From: Gari tellinella
Taxonomy: Eukaryota; Mollusca; Bivalvia; Cardiida; Psammobiidae
NCBI GenBank assembly: GCA_922989275.2
Contig: OV277862.1
Coordinates: 67,965,832 to 68,029,831, forward strand
Direction: 5' to 3'
Length of the DNA: 64,000 bases
Part shown: piece by piece, positions 44,122 to 56,900 of the stretch
How positions within the stretch are numbered: position 1 is the stretch's first letter
Layout: each line of letters starts with the position of its first letter
Notes under the pieces: model-generated
What the model was told of the DNA's origin: nothing
Seen by the model: only the letters and a program-made list of their open reading frames with translations
Databases searched by the model: none
Made by a program: the position numbers and the translations under genes

Positions 44122-47100
44122 GCCCGGGGCATAAGTCGAAAAATACTTCATTTCATGATGCAAGCAAACCACTTTGCAGGTTTACTAACATGACCATTGT
44201 CAACCGAAAAAAACCGTTAGCCACTTCAATTTCCCTGGCAGATTCAAGATGGCGGCCATTTTCAAAATGGCCGCCTTTTCCATTTTGTATAAGTTTTTTC
44301 GTAATTGTTATTTCCATGCCAGTTCGAAAAGTCACACAAAACTAACATGTATGAGATGTAAAATGAAAATCATCAATTGTGGATTACGAAATATTGCTAA
44401 TTATTCAAAATGGTAGCCAAAAATTCAAAATGGCGGCCATTTTCACTATTTTCAATTGTACTTTAACCACATGTAATTTTAAAGGATTATAAAACAACTT
44501 TTCCTCGGGCCATTTGTAAACTTTTCTGTTCTTGTACTACTATTTAAAGTTATTAAAGTCTATACATTTGTTTAATGCATTAATTCCAATACGATTTCCA
44601 CGTCCACACTACACGAAGATACTAACGAAATTCCTTCACATGATTTCATTTTAAAACTTTGATTTATTTCTAAAATAGTCTTGCCGGACTTTTGGGAAAT
44701 GGCTTTTTTAAGGAAAGTTGACATACCTCCTTTTTACCGCAATTAAGGTGTGCTGAATCTATTCCTGCTATCTGTCACATTCTCCTATGAAACTAACAGC
44801 CAAACAATGATGAACAAAAACAACAAAATGACCGCCAAAACAATTATTTTTCGTTATTATATACGATCTTTCGGGGATCAAACACACATATTACATCTGC
44901 TTCTCCTAAACCACATGGCTGATTACAAAGAAACTCAAGATGGACAATTTTTAGGCAAATCTCTTTTAACGAATTGATTTAATATAACACTCTGGTTGCC
45001 ATGGCGACAACAGTAAATTGGTCCAGCGCCGGGATTAACAGCCTTACATAGACGTATCGTATATAGGATTAGCCCAAAGTTAGCTATTTGATGTAAAGTA
45101 TAACGTAGTAGACCTATACCAAGTAGTTAAAACCATAATAGCTCGGGATTCATAAATCTACCCGCCCATGGGTCACTAGCTTTACATACATGTATATTTA
45201 AATAGGAAACTATATAAAATCTTATCAAAAACCTTTTAGCCCAGAACTTCGTTTCATATTGTAGAGTATCGCCTTGAAGACATCTATCAACTTTGTTAAA
45301 TCATAGCGCTAGTTTTAGAATTTGGTATCTATAGTTTTATGGGTTTACATAGACTTTTATTTGAATACTTAAAAGATTATTCATGGCAACACCCTAAAGC
45401 ATTATTGTCTCCCTACAATAGTCCCCCTTACAACGATTTCCTCCTTACAACAATGGTTACCACTTTTGCCCATACAACACAATTTACACCTTTCTATAAC
45501 AATTCCATCCTTACAACACACAACATATTTGTCTACGGCTGGGTATTGTTGTAGCGATTCAGCAGTGTTGAATTCTTTCAAGTTTGTTAAAGAAAGTAGC
45601 TGTCATGTCAACATATTACCAATGCAAAATTAGTTTTTGAAAAAGTGTCCAATACCATAATGCGAAACATCCTATAAGTATATTTTAACCAGAATGACGT
45701 AGTAGACCTCTTTCAGGTTAGTTCAAATCAGAGCCCTAGTATTATAATTGTCCCCACACAGCGGCTATTGTGTCAAAATCCATGACACCGGTGAGCGATA
45801 TAGGGGGGTTACGGTCCTCTTGTTTAAGCAGTTTAATCACACAAACTATGCTCAAAGGGGAAACGTATATGTGAATAAAATGCACCATGCAGCTATCAAC
45901 AGAATCGTTTCATGAATTTCTGAAATGGAATCGTTGTAGCGATGAAACCTAAGTGTTGATTCAACCATGCTGATCCAGTTAAAAGCCAATAATTGATAAA
46001 TAAATAGAAGAATAAGCAGGAATTATTGGTAACACTAAGACCACAACTACCTTAATTAGACAATTCTCAACCCTAGCAATAGACCAAGCTCACGAACAGA
46101 CGAATGCAATCATCAAAGGCAATGGGGTGCACTTTGCATCACAGAGGACCTTCACCTCTAAGACACTGAATTATGGCAGGCCCCGATTATGTACAGAGTA
46201 CGATGAAGAATCTAGCGCGAGTCACCATGAGCAAGCAAAGAGTGAGCATACATCATTGCTTTGGAAAGTGACAGGGTTAACCTCGACCATCAAGATGACA
46301 TATGTCTTGATTTTAACAAAGTTGATAGAGGTCTTCTAGGCGAAATATCTGCACTTAAAATGAAGCTTTGGCTATAAGGTTTAGATAAGATTTCTTTAAG
46401 TTTCCTTTTTAAATCTATGTAAAGCTGGTGACCTATTTATGGGGTTATTTACTATATCCAGACTACAATGCTTTTAACAAACTGTGTAGATGTCTACTAT
46501 GCTTTGCTTTACATCAAATATTTGAGCTTTGGGTTTATGAATTTTGTGAAGCATATTTTTCTATATGCGATGAGTCTATGTCAAGCTATTGACCCCGAGG
46601 CAGGGCCTCTTTATTTACGAGGGTCATTCCAAAATTATTTTACTTTTGCACACATGTATAATAATCATGTGTAATACATCGTTGAAAAGCGCATTTCTTG
46701 CGGATACATCGATGCATAATAAATTGACATCAACAGTTCTCGTCGTTGTGGAAAATAGGCATCAATGTTTGACAGTCATAGGAACAAGCCATATTGTTAT
46801 ATCATATAGCTTAGAAAAAGTGCCATAACGCTTTTAAATGTCGAACTAGCTGGAACTTTACTTATGTTTTAGGCCACCAACACTTAATATATTAAATTGA
46901 ATAGTATTAATAAATTTGAGGTGAGTGTTTCACCTACTTTTATTGTAAAATTAAAATATGCATTAAAGTGTATAATGCAAAAAAGGATCTTACATTTGTT
47001 TATTGATTATAACAAATTGATTACGAATAAGTGATTTATTTTTCAATTTCATCTTAAACAGGATACAGTTTTACAACAAACTAAACTATTTTTTGTTTCT

Positions 47101-48587
47101 CAATAACTAAGTTGTTAATCTATCAACTATAACATGTGTATGAATATAGTATTCATCGACAAACTGTACTAAATTTGATAACTTTGTTTTGAAACGTTCG
47201 CATAACAACAAAACAACATAAATGTTGACACAATAAAGTATAAAACTATATTTGGCCCTTCAATGCATCACAATAGTAGTTTCAAACTCTATAACATGCA
47301 TGGCTGTAGTGCCATTCGTGTTGTGTTATTTTCACCAAATTTAGACCGTGTAAAATAAGAATATTGACTTGCATGATAAGTTGTCAAATCCGCACGAAAT
47401 TGGCCTTTAAAATGATGTATTAAGACAAAAATCTTACATATAGATTTCAAGTAAATGCCAAAGTAACACACATTTTGATTGAGGACGCTAGTTTATTGCT
47501 ATATATTGCAATACAGTATCTGCATATTGCAATATATTAAAATATGGCTTTCAGCGTATTGTTACCCTATAACAAGTTAGATGAAAGAATATGATATGAA
47601 TAAACTTGATTGAGATCTGCTAGTAAATACAATATATCAAATATCTAACCTCTGTGTCTGGTGTAAATATTTTAAAGATTTTACAAGTTTTTCACATTGG
47701 TTGCCATGGCAATCAGAGCTCTTTATTGAATAAATCCTTTGAAAGAAATTAGCCCAAAGAATGTTCCTGTAACGTATGGTTTGTACTCAGCAATGTGATT
47801 AAGGAGGAGTAAATACTATGTGTATTTGATTCCCGAAAGATCGGAAATAATAACGAAAATAAGTGTTTTGGTGGCCATTTTGTTTTTTTACCATTTTTGG
47901 GCTTTCGGCCTCGTGGGAGGGAGTGAAAGACAATAAAAATGAATTTAACATGCCTACATTATGGCAAAAATATGATCTGTCAACTTTTTCCAAAAAATGC
48001 CTATAGGAATGTTATTTCCCCAAAACCCGACAAGTCTATTTAAGATAAAAAAGCAATGTTACAAAATGAAAAATCTTAGTGTTATTAGAAATTTTGAGCG
48101 TTACAATTGTATCGGAAATCATGCATAAAACAAATGTATATACTTCAATAGCTTTACATAGTATTAGGACAGAACAATGAACACACAATCCGTGGAAATG
48201 TAGTTTAATAATCCTTCAGAAATACATGTGCTCGTATAACGATGAAAAAAGAGTGAAAATGGCCGCCATTTTGAATTTTTGGCGGCCATCTTGAATAATT
48301 TGCAATATCCCGCGATCCAAAATTGATGATTTATATTTTACATCTCATAAGTGTTAGTTTTGCGTGCCTTTTTGTATGTACATTAGGAGGGCAATAACGA
48401 CATTACTTATGCAAACTTGAAATGGCAGCCATTTTGAAAATGGCCGCCATCTTGAATCTGCCAGGGAAATTGAAGTGGCTAACGGGGTTTTTAGGATAAG
48501 ATATGTCTAAACACTAATTGTAGAAAGTCCCTTGCTTGCATCATTATTTGAAGTATTTTGGCAAAATATCGACCTTATGCCCCGGGC
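44122..48587. mobile_element. 4.5-kb element with ~780-bp terminal inverted repeats
   Basis: Ends GCCCGGGGCATAAG and CTTATGCCCCGGGC, both flanked by TA (44120-44121, 48588-48589). The inverted repeats reach roughly 44900 and 47805, with shared blocks such as CACTTCAATTTCCCTGGCAG and TATGAGATGTAAAAT. AAGATGGCGGCCATTTT words are repeated in both arms. The interior (about 44980-47800) has no transposase frame. It contains an inverted AGGTGAGC-type terminus near 45770-45832 and eroded AGGTGAGCT-element sequence around 46290-46430 and 47690-47810. Confidence 0.8.
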
Positions 48588-50354
48588 TATATTGGGTGAT
48601 TAGGTTATTTTCTAAATGTCAAAACCTCTTAAATTTGAGAAATGGGCATCTGCAGAAATTCCCTGAGGGTCTTCTCTGCCATTTAATGCCTTGGGGTTGT
48701 TTGTTTTTAAAGGATATCATCTGTCTTTAGTGATTTCCAAACAACTTCAATCAACGGTTGCTTATTACAAGACTTTCAAGAAACACAAGAAATAAATTTC
48801 AATGGTCCATACTTCATTCATAGAAAAACTTTTTTTCTAAATTTTCTTTGTGTGCGAGTCGATTTCTTACTTTGATGCACAAAAAGTACATTTGAAATTT
48901 CCCATTTACGTGTAGGAAATATGGTCTTTACAAATTGGATTATTATCACATCTGATGATCGGTCATATTGTGTGCTATATGGATATTACTATAGAGACTA
49001 ATCTATCATTTGAGCCTCAGTGATGGCTTTGACCAGTAACATATAGTGCCATCTCATAGGTATGGGCATGAAAGAGAGGGGCGTCTTTGTATCAGTTCAA
49101 GTACTTTGCTTGTTTTCATCATGTCACACCAATAAAGATGAATATAATGAAACCCCAGTGCCTGTTTCTTTACTTTGAAGACAGGTGACCACTTAAAGAA
49201 GGCTGAAAGTAAAGCAGAATACAGTCATCTTAATAAAGCACATTCTGCTTTACTTTCAGCCTGCTACCATCTGCTATGATACAGGGAAAATTTATGATGC
49301 ACATTCATTATAGTATAAAACGAAACTATTTTCCTCAGTGGAGGAATTAATTAAATGCGTAATAATGTGTATTTGGTCAGGAATTGGTTATTAGAAATTA
49401 GAAATACTCAAATCTATATGTTACATGGCTATTCAAAAGAAGATTCAAAGGTGAAAAATCAGTAGGATATATGTAAACTTAATACAGAATAAAAATATAG
49501 CAAGGAAGCATGACCCCTAGCCGTAAAACAATTTTGTTTTATTCTGCACTATGCTGCCCCTTTTCTTGAGATTCACCATTCATCTACTCACCATTCATCT
49601 ACTTTGGGAAAGTTATTGCTTTGAACATGTTTGACTGGAGTATCGGTATTGAAAAATACCACATTGTTAGTTGAATGAATGCTTTCATACTTGAAGTGAT
49701 GAAATAATGTGTTACAACACACTCTTTGACATTCCATACTGTTCCCAGAGTATGTCAACATGACACAGCTGACATTTGATAGATACTGTAAACAGTTACC
49801 ATTAGTTAGGATGAATACTGTAAATATGCAGACTCTGTAACATTACTTAACTCTTTGCACGCTAGCGGCGGATATATCTGCCACAGTGATTACCTTTGCA
49901 AACAGATTGGATCCAGATGAGACGCCGCGTAACGCGGCGTCTCATCAGGATCTAAACTGTTTGCTATTCTGGGGCCGTATTCTGAAACATTCTAAGTATT
50001 TTAATAAGAAATTTCTAAACTCTAACATTTTCATCTAAGATTATTTTTCGCTAACTTTTACCCTAAGAAAATACTAAATTATTTTCTTAGCGAAAAAAAA
50101 ACTAAGAGTAAATTATGGCCGTTGTCAGGGACTTTCCCGACTAAAATGACGTCACTCTTCTCGCATACTAACATGTGTGACTGTTTATTTGCGCTGTAGT
50201 TTTCGGGTTTGTTTTCTTCTCCCGTTTATAAAGCAGCAATCATTGTCCCAGAATAAGTAGAATAGATAATTAATTGAATAAAAAGTGTTTATACATAAGC
50301 GTAAATACATAATTAGGTTCACAATTATAGTTAACTAACAAGCCAACTTTCAAG

Positions 50355-50432
50355 GAAGTCGTCGTAGCTCAATCGATAGCGACTCTGCCTGGCATGACGG
50401 GGGTAGCCGGTTCGAGCCACACAGGGTACGAT
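50355..50432 (+). repeat. tRNA-like segment, left arm of foldback
   Basis: CGTAGCTCAATCGATAGCGAC (box A-like) and GCCGGTTCGAGCCACAC (box B) lie about 30 bp apart, then a T run. The acceptor ends do not pair, so it is tRNA-derived rather than a tRNA gene. Confidence 0.6.
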
Positions 50433-51689
50433 CTTTTTTTTCTTAACAACCCCCTTCTTTTTTTTTAATTATCATCACTAGTTCCATAGATTCATTTCTT
50501 TAAATACAAATAACTGCTTTATCCTTCCACTGCCAAACTTTTGTGATAATTTACTCCTTTAAATGTTCTTGTCGTCTGCATCAATTTTGTTGCCTGCAAT
50601 ATCGTTTCAAAGCCTTAAATGTAAGGAAGTATAACTGAAAAGAATTCAATACGAGTGTCAAACAGTTTGGATCCTGATCAGACTCGCGAAACGCGGCGTC
50701 TGATCAAGGTGCAATATGTTTGCAAACGTTCCTTTAGGCGAGAGTGAGTCTAATTATCACAGTTTCATTGTCGTCTGCTTCAATTCTGTTGTCTGCAGTA
50801 TCTTTTTAAAGTTAATTGTATGACTGAAAAGAATTCAATACGAGTGCCAAATAGTTTGGATCCTGATAATAGATCCAATCTGTTTGCAAACGCGCATTTA
50901 GGCACCAGAGTGAAAGGGTTAAAGCATGCTAGAATTGATGTAAAAGTCTCCAATTAAAGGTTTCCTTCTTATTTCCAGCCTGCTTTAAAAGAAACCCTCT
51001 TATTATGCTAAGCGCGACTTGGATAAAATTTGTTAACAGTTTCTATACAGTAAAGATCCAGATCAGACGCCGCGTAATGCGGCGTCTGATATGATCCAAA
51101 CTTGTTTGCCAGTTAGTCATATTTTACTGTTTTTAAGTTTTGAAAGTATCAAATTGATTATGTTGTTTTCTGCAGATGATGTGTTTGCAGCAGATGACAA
51201 TGCTGCATGACAATGGTTAAACATCAATCTGCAGGACACTTTTCTTAATGCTTTTCAAATATCAAGAAATAGTAGAAACATGAAAGTCATTACTAGAACT
51301 AGCAGGCTGACAATAACAAAGAAAATTTCTAATTGGAGACTTTTACTTCAATTTTAGCATGCTTTAACCCGTTCACTCTCAATGGCGCCTAAAAGCACGT
51401 TTGCAATCAGTTTGGACCTTGATCAGACGCCGCGTAACGCGGCGTCTGATGAGGATCCAAACTATTCGGCACTCGTATTGAATTCTTTTCAGTCATACTG
51501 CCTTACAATTTACTTTGAAACGATATTGCAGACAACAAAATTGAAGCAGACGACAATGAAACGGTGAAGAAGTAAACTATTACGAAAGTTTGGCATTGAA
51601 AGAATTAAGCAGTTATTTGTATCTAAAGAAACGAATCTATAGAAATAATGATGATTTTTAAAGAAAAAAAAAAGAAAAAAAAGAAGGGG

Positions 51690-51770
51690 GTTGTTCGTAC
51701 CCTGTGTGGCTCGAACCGGCGACCCCCGACATGCAAGTAAGACTCGCTATCGATTGAGCTACGGCGACTT
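51690..51770 (-). repeat. tRNA-like segment, right arm of foldback
   Basis: Inverted counterpart of 50355-50432: minus strand CGTAGCTCAATCGATAGCGAG and GCCGGTTCGAGCCACAC, with several substitutions between the two copies. Confidence 0.6.
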
Positions 51771-52644
51771 CGTTGAAATTAGGCTTGTTAGTTATTTATA
51801 ATTGTGAACCTAATTATGTATTTACGCTAGTTTTGGTACATACAGTGGTCATTTATTACTAAAAATATAGACTTTGAATAGATATCGATCTTTTCCACGT
51901 TTTCGCGATGAAGAGCGTATGTAATAATGTCTTAAACAGTAATCCCAGTCCTTTGTAATGACGTTACCCCACCCAGACTTTGACCCAATTTCACGAAGCC
52001 ACTCAAACACAAACGTCGGCTCAAAAACATCCGCTAAACGTATCTATAGGTCTATAAACGATTTTTATTCAATAAATTATCTAGTCTACCTGTTATTACT
52101 GCTTAATAAACGTTCGTGTTCTAATCCTAGAAAATTCTAAAAAGTTAAGAGAGGGTCACAGTTTTCTAAAGTTTTGAGAAAATTCTATAGTAAATTTGGC
52201 GAGTTGAGAATTTTCTTAGTTTTTTTTCATCTTTCTAAGAGGGAATCCCCAAATACTTAGTTGAAATGGCCAAAAACTAAGACTATATTGATTTTCTAAG
52301 AGTATATCGTTATACTTAGTGAAATCTGTCGAGTTTAGAATTATCTCAGTTTTTTTCACTTTCTAAGAGTATATCATCAAATACTTAGACTAAATTGCCG
52401 AAAACTAAGAGAATATTGATTTACTTAGAGTAAAAGTTATCTAAGAGTGTTTCAGAATACGAGCCCAGACCATGTTTTTAAAAGAAATTTAGAAAATTCT
52501 ATTTTTAGAACAATAGCAGACGACAAATATTGCAGACTAAAAAAATTACCCAGCATGCAAAGAATTAAGTTAATGGATTTACCCGAGTTGAAGTCACACT
52601 ACCAAAACATTCAGAATTTTGACAGTTTTAATTGTATACATTTA

Positions 52645-52850
52645 TTAACCCTTTATCCTATAGCCCGTTTCCCCATTTTGTAGATACTGGTGGCCCTTAA
52701 GTGCATTCTACTTTACTTTCAGCCTGCTTTAAGCTACCATCTGCCAAAATTTGGAAATAGTTTGTATGTGGCATGTTCATTACTGAATCCAATCATTGAA
52801 TGGAACTATTTTCTTCAGTGGAGTTTGATTTAAATGCATAAAAGGGCATA
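52645..52850 (-). mobile_element. Rep A MITE, hairpin left arm missing
   Basis: TTAACCCTTTATCCTATAGCC, then only the right hairpin arm ATTCTACTTTACTTTCAGCCTGCTTTAAG, then the outer arm CTATTTTCTTCAGTGGAG. Confidence 0.7.
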
Positions 52851-53140
52851 TTGTCTTTCGAACCAATAAAAGAAGGACATATAATGGTCTTTAAAGACAG
52901 ATGGCAACTTGACACAGGATGAAAGTGCACGTGCAGGCTTTCTCCTTTACTCATATGTCACTTGAACCCTTTCCTTACATAGAAAGATGCCAAATCATGC
53001 TAAGACATCAACCGACTCCTCATTTGCATTACAAATAAATATTTATAAATGGATGTTAAACACAGGTGGTGGCCTAAAGTAATATGAAAGTTAAGCAGAA
53101 AACTTCTTAAAAAGCTTTCTACTTTCCTTTCATTTTGCTT

Positions 53141-53402
53141 TTACCCATTATACTCCATAGCAAGTTTCTGGCATTGAAGAAAGGTGACCTGTGACTTAAA
53201 GCAGGTTGAAAGTAAAGCAGAATGCACCTAAAGGCGCATTCTGCTTTACTTTCAGCCTGCTTTAAGATAGAATATGAATATGCTAGAATATGGAGAATAT
53301 TTCTTATGATACATATCCATGATTGTATAAATGGAACAATTTTCTTCAGTGGAGGAATGAATAAACGTCGTAAAAAGGTGCATTTATGGGGTAATGGGTT
53401 AA
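53141..53402 (-). mobile_element. Rep A MITE
   Basis: TTACCCATTATACTCCATAGC ... hairpin AATGCACC-TAAA-GGCGCATTCTGC ... TATGGGGTAATGGG-TTAA. Inverted orientation. Confidence 0.8.
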
Positions 53403-54469
53403 GCAGTCTCCCGTTCTATCTTCCAAAATAAAATTGATATGGCTCCAATGTAACAGCACATCGATGGCTTCAGTGTTATCAAAACAGTTTGCTGAAGTGC
53501 ACATCAGATCCCACAGACATGCACTTATTGTTGATAATATTGGACACCCTGACCACAAATACCACACAAGATACAATGCATTCAACATCATATTTCTGCT
53601 TTGGGCGAAAAGTACACTCAATTATAGTTGATGACTAAACTCCGAAATCTTGCAAACAATTAATTAACATTAATTCAACCTAATACTCATATCCCCGCCC
53701 CTAATGATTACAAAATAAACTGCCCTCTGAATCATCGCCATCGTCACCCTACATTCAGGCTTGACCTTACATTAACAAGGGGTCATGACAATGTCTCAAA
53801 AATAAAGTTGACCAACATCTGAAGTTATTTTTCCACTGCAGAAAATAGTTCAAACTTATAGTCGTGAATATGCAGCATAAGAAATATTTTCTATATCTTA
53901 ATAGATATAGTAGCTTAAAAGTAGACTGAAAGTTAGGCAAAGTGCACCTGAATGTACATTCTGCTTTACTTACAACCTGCTTTAAATGGTCACCTGTCTT
54001 CAAAACTAGAAACAGGCTATAGAATAATCAGTATTAATTTAAGAGAATATCACAAATTCTGCTACACCCCCTTAGTCTTGCCCTGTTCCTACAGGGTCAA
54101 CTCTGCAACCAGATTAATTTCATGGCAATTCCAGATTCACTCAAGGATTGTGATAAATCAATTTACCTCTTTTAAACAGTCCTTCATGTTTAGCAATTAC
54201 ATCAAATGGGGTTCTGATTGAATTTCCCAAACAATAAAATCAGCACAAATAACAGCATTGGTTGTATAAAATGCATAAACTTTACTATACTAATTATTTA
54301 TTAAACTGTTTACTTATATGCCACCCTGGAAGGGGCAGAAGGTTAATTAATTTCTAGAATGAAAAATAATTAGAGGCCCCAAGCATTATATATACATACA
54401 CATTAATTGCTGCAATGAAACTTGTGCAGTACATTCATTTCTATAGTGCTTATAATGTGAAGGAAATGT

Positions 54470-54726
54470 TTAACCCATTACCCCATAAATATGCCTTTTT
54501 AGGCCTTTAACTAATTCCTCTAATAAAGAGAAACGTTCCAATTTATACTATCACAAATAAAAGTCAAAAGAAATATTTTCAATATTCTAGCAAACAATAG
54601 CTTAAAGCAGGCTGAAAGTAAAGCAGAATGCACCATAAGGCGCATTCTGTTTTACTTTCAACCTGCTTTAAGTGGTCACATATCTTCAAAAGTAACTTGA
54701 GAAATAGGCCATGGGGTAATGGGTTA
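54470..54726 (+). mobile_element. Rep A MITE
   Basis: TTAACCCATTACCCCATAAATATGCC to CATGGGGTAATGGG-TTA. Complete hairpin. Immediately followed by an inverted copy at about 54768-55030. Confidence 0.8.
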
Positions 54727-54767
54727 TTAATTTAGGCATCCTATGGTGCTTTTGTGGAGGAAATATG

Positions 54768-55030
54768 AGCCCATTACCCATAGCCTGTTCATAGTATTGA
54801 AAATAGGCCATCACTTAAAGCAGGTTGAAAGCAAAGCAGAATGCACATTAAGGTGCATTCTGCTTTACTTTCAGCCTGCTTTAAACTACCATCTGCTGTA
54901 CTTTCAGCCTACTTTAAGGTACCATCTGCTAGAAGAAAGAAATTATTTGTTATGATAAATTGAACTATTTTCTTCAGTGTAGGAATAAACTAAATGCATA
55001 AAAAGGTGTATTCATGGGATAAATGGTTAA
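54768..55030 (-). mobile_element. Rep A MITE, inverted neighbour
   Basis: CCCATTACCCATAGCCTG ... TCATGGGATAAATGG-TTAA. The hairpin's far arm ACTTTCAGCCTGCTTTAAACTACCATCTGC is partly duplicated in tandem. Confidence 0.78.
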
Positions 55031-56599
55031 AGGCATTTTATGCGGAGGAAAATTTTAAACAAAGCACCTACTGGATATTTTGAGAGAAGGAAAGCACAGA
55101 TCAAATTTGTTTCGGATTTCTTTGTACAATGAGCTTAGACTTTATCCAACCTAAAGCCTGTCTGTTGGGAATTAATTTAATACCTTTATAATCAGCATTT
55201 TTTCTGGGTTAGCAATTGTTTACATTTGCTTTTGGAATATTTTCTAGCACTGAGATGCATCTGATGGTATATGGTATATATTGTAGATTAACCCATTACT
55301 CCATAAATACACATATTTACGCCTTTATTGTAATTCATTCCTCCACTAAAGAAATATATATAATATTCTATAAGTTCCACTCAGAGTAGATTAGATATGA
55401 ACATTTACTGCAAGAAACATTTTCTATATCCTAGCAGGTGGTAAGTCAGAGCAGGCTGAAAGTAAAGCAGAATGTGCCTTAAGGCACATTCTGCTTTACT
55501 TTTAACCTGCTTTAAGTGATCGTCACCACCTGTCTTCAAAAACTAATAACAGACTATATAATGTATAGATGCTTTCTGCTTTACTTTCATCTTGTTTTAA
55601 GTTGCAATCTGTATTCAACACCGTAACTGAACAGTCATTTGCTGTACTCATATGGAGAAGTAAGGATATATAGGGGTGCCCTGAGCCATGACGCTACTGT
55701 GGCAGGACCAGCCAGTATAGTATAAATATTGTATGAGGAAAACCCAGACGTACAAGTGACAATGTGTTGATAATTGGATAATAAATGCTTCTCAATAAGA
55801 CAGAAAAAACAATCACAAATTTGATGAAATAAATATTTCATGATCCTTTATATTTTTAATTAATACTGTACTTTGACTCGTGACTTTTGATTCGGTGAAT
55901 ACTGACAAAAGTCTGAAATTTGAGAACTCTTGCATACCATTACAACAACAGTTGAGAAGATTTTATTTTTTCCCCAATTATAAAACATGTTTACGCTAAA
56001 ACTATTATTTCAACTATTGCAAACAGTTTGGAGCCTGATGCGATGCCCAGTAACCCGACATCTGATCAGACTCCAAACTGTTTGCCAAGCAGACTAAAAT
56101 AAATCTTTAGAAATTCTCAAAAGTTTCTACATTTTAGTACATTGCACTTGCATTTAGTTTGCATTTAAAATATCTTCTTCACTTACATAGCAACCTATAT
56201 AAACAACAATTGATGTATCTCCATCTCCAGACCAAAGTCATCATGCTCTGGTCACCCTATATTGGCTATCACCTTGAACATTACATATCTGCCTCCATCA
56301 CCAAACACCATTCCTGGAACTCTTAAATTATCTCTACCTTCTCGAAAACCCAAGTGACAAACAGATTTGATCCATTTGTGGGGCCTGATCTGGGATCTGG
56401 GATCAAAACTGTTTGCAAAATGGTCTTCAATACTAATTCATTCCCCTCCTGACATATAAAAGATTAATCTATTATCACCCAGACCAGCATGTTATAATAT
56501 GAATATTGTATGAATAAAACTGGACATTGAAGTGACAATGTGGTGATAATAGGGCTATTAGTAGGCTACACCACTGAACAATGACTCTCATCATCACCA

Positions 56600-56700
56600 T
56601 ATAGCCAAAACAAGAGGCCATTCTGACCATCACCAAATAGCCAAAACAAGAGGCCATTCTGACCATCACCAAATAGCCAAAACAAGAGGCCATATTCTAA
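56600..56700. repeat. 36-bp minisatellite, about three units
   Basis: Unit contains ATAGCCAAAACAAGAGGCCA and TTCTGACCATCACCAA, repeated nearly without change. Any peptide read from it is an artefact of the repeat. Confidence 0.88.
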
Positions 56701-56829
56701 TCAAGGCTAATATTATTATTTTTACCCTTACAATAATACTCATTTTCAAATAGACTCATCTATTTACTGATGAAAGACTTTTAAATCGCCTCTCAATGCA
56801 ATTCACCACCAAAATATTGCAAAATATAA

Positions 56830-56900
56830 CAAACGGTGTAGACCCAGATCAGAGGGCTCCTTGAATCAGGAGCCCTCTGATCTGGGTCTACACCGTTTGC
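56830..56900. repeat. Perfect Rep C palindrome
   Basis: CAAACGGTGTAGACCCAGATC...GGGCTCCT and its exact inverted partner surround a short TGAATC loop. Outer MITE arms are not recognisable. Confidence 0.88.

Larger units (their letters stand above)
49971..52466. mobile_element. 2.5-kb foldback element with tRNA-like sequence in both arms
   Basis: Ends GGGGCCGTATTCTGAAACATTC and GTGTTTCAGAATACGAGCCC are terminal inverted repeats. Inner arms also mirror each other. A tRNA-like segment at 50355-50432 matches the inverted 51690-51770. CGTCTGC...CAATACGAGTG blocks near 50570-50730 match 51399-51575. AAAAGTCTCCAATT near 50950 matches AATTGGAGACTTTT near 51335. The centre is about 51140. Rep B-like hairpins occur within. 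No coding frame. Confidence 0.8.
49847..52567. mobile_element. Rep B MITE split by the foldback element
   Basis: Left part 49847-49970 starts TTAA-CTCTTTGCACGCTAGCGG and carries the whole GAGACGCCGCGTAACGCGGCGTCTC hairpin. Right part 52467-52567 has ATTCTATTTTTAGAACAATAGCAGACGAC and ends GCATGCAAAGAA-TTAA. Together they make one normal copy. Confidence 0.85.

Noticed and set aside
44750..47993. Two similar short frames (44750-44977 + and 47799-47993 -) as paired genes
   Set aside because: Their similarity comes from the terminal inverted repeats of the 4.5-kb element; neither has a recognisable domain.
56475..56693. 72-codon frame with a repeated 12-residue peptide
   Set aside because: Translation of a 36-bp minisatellite; no flanking gene.
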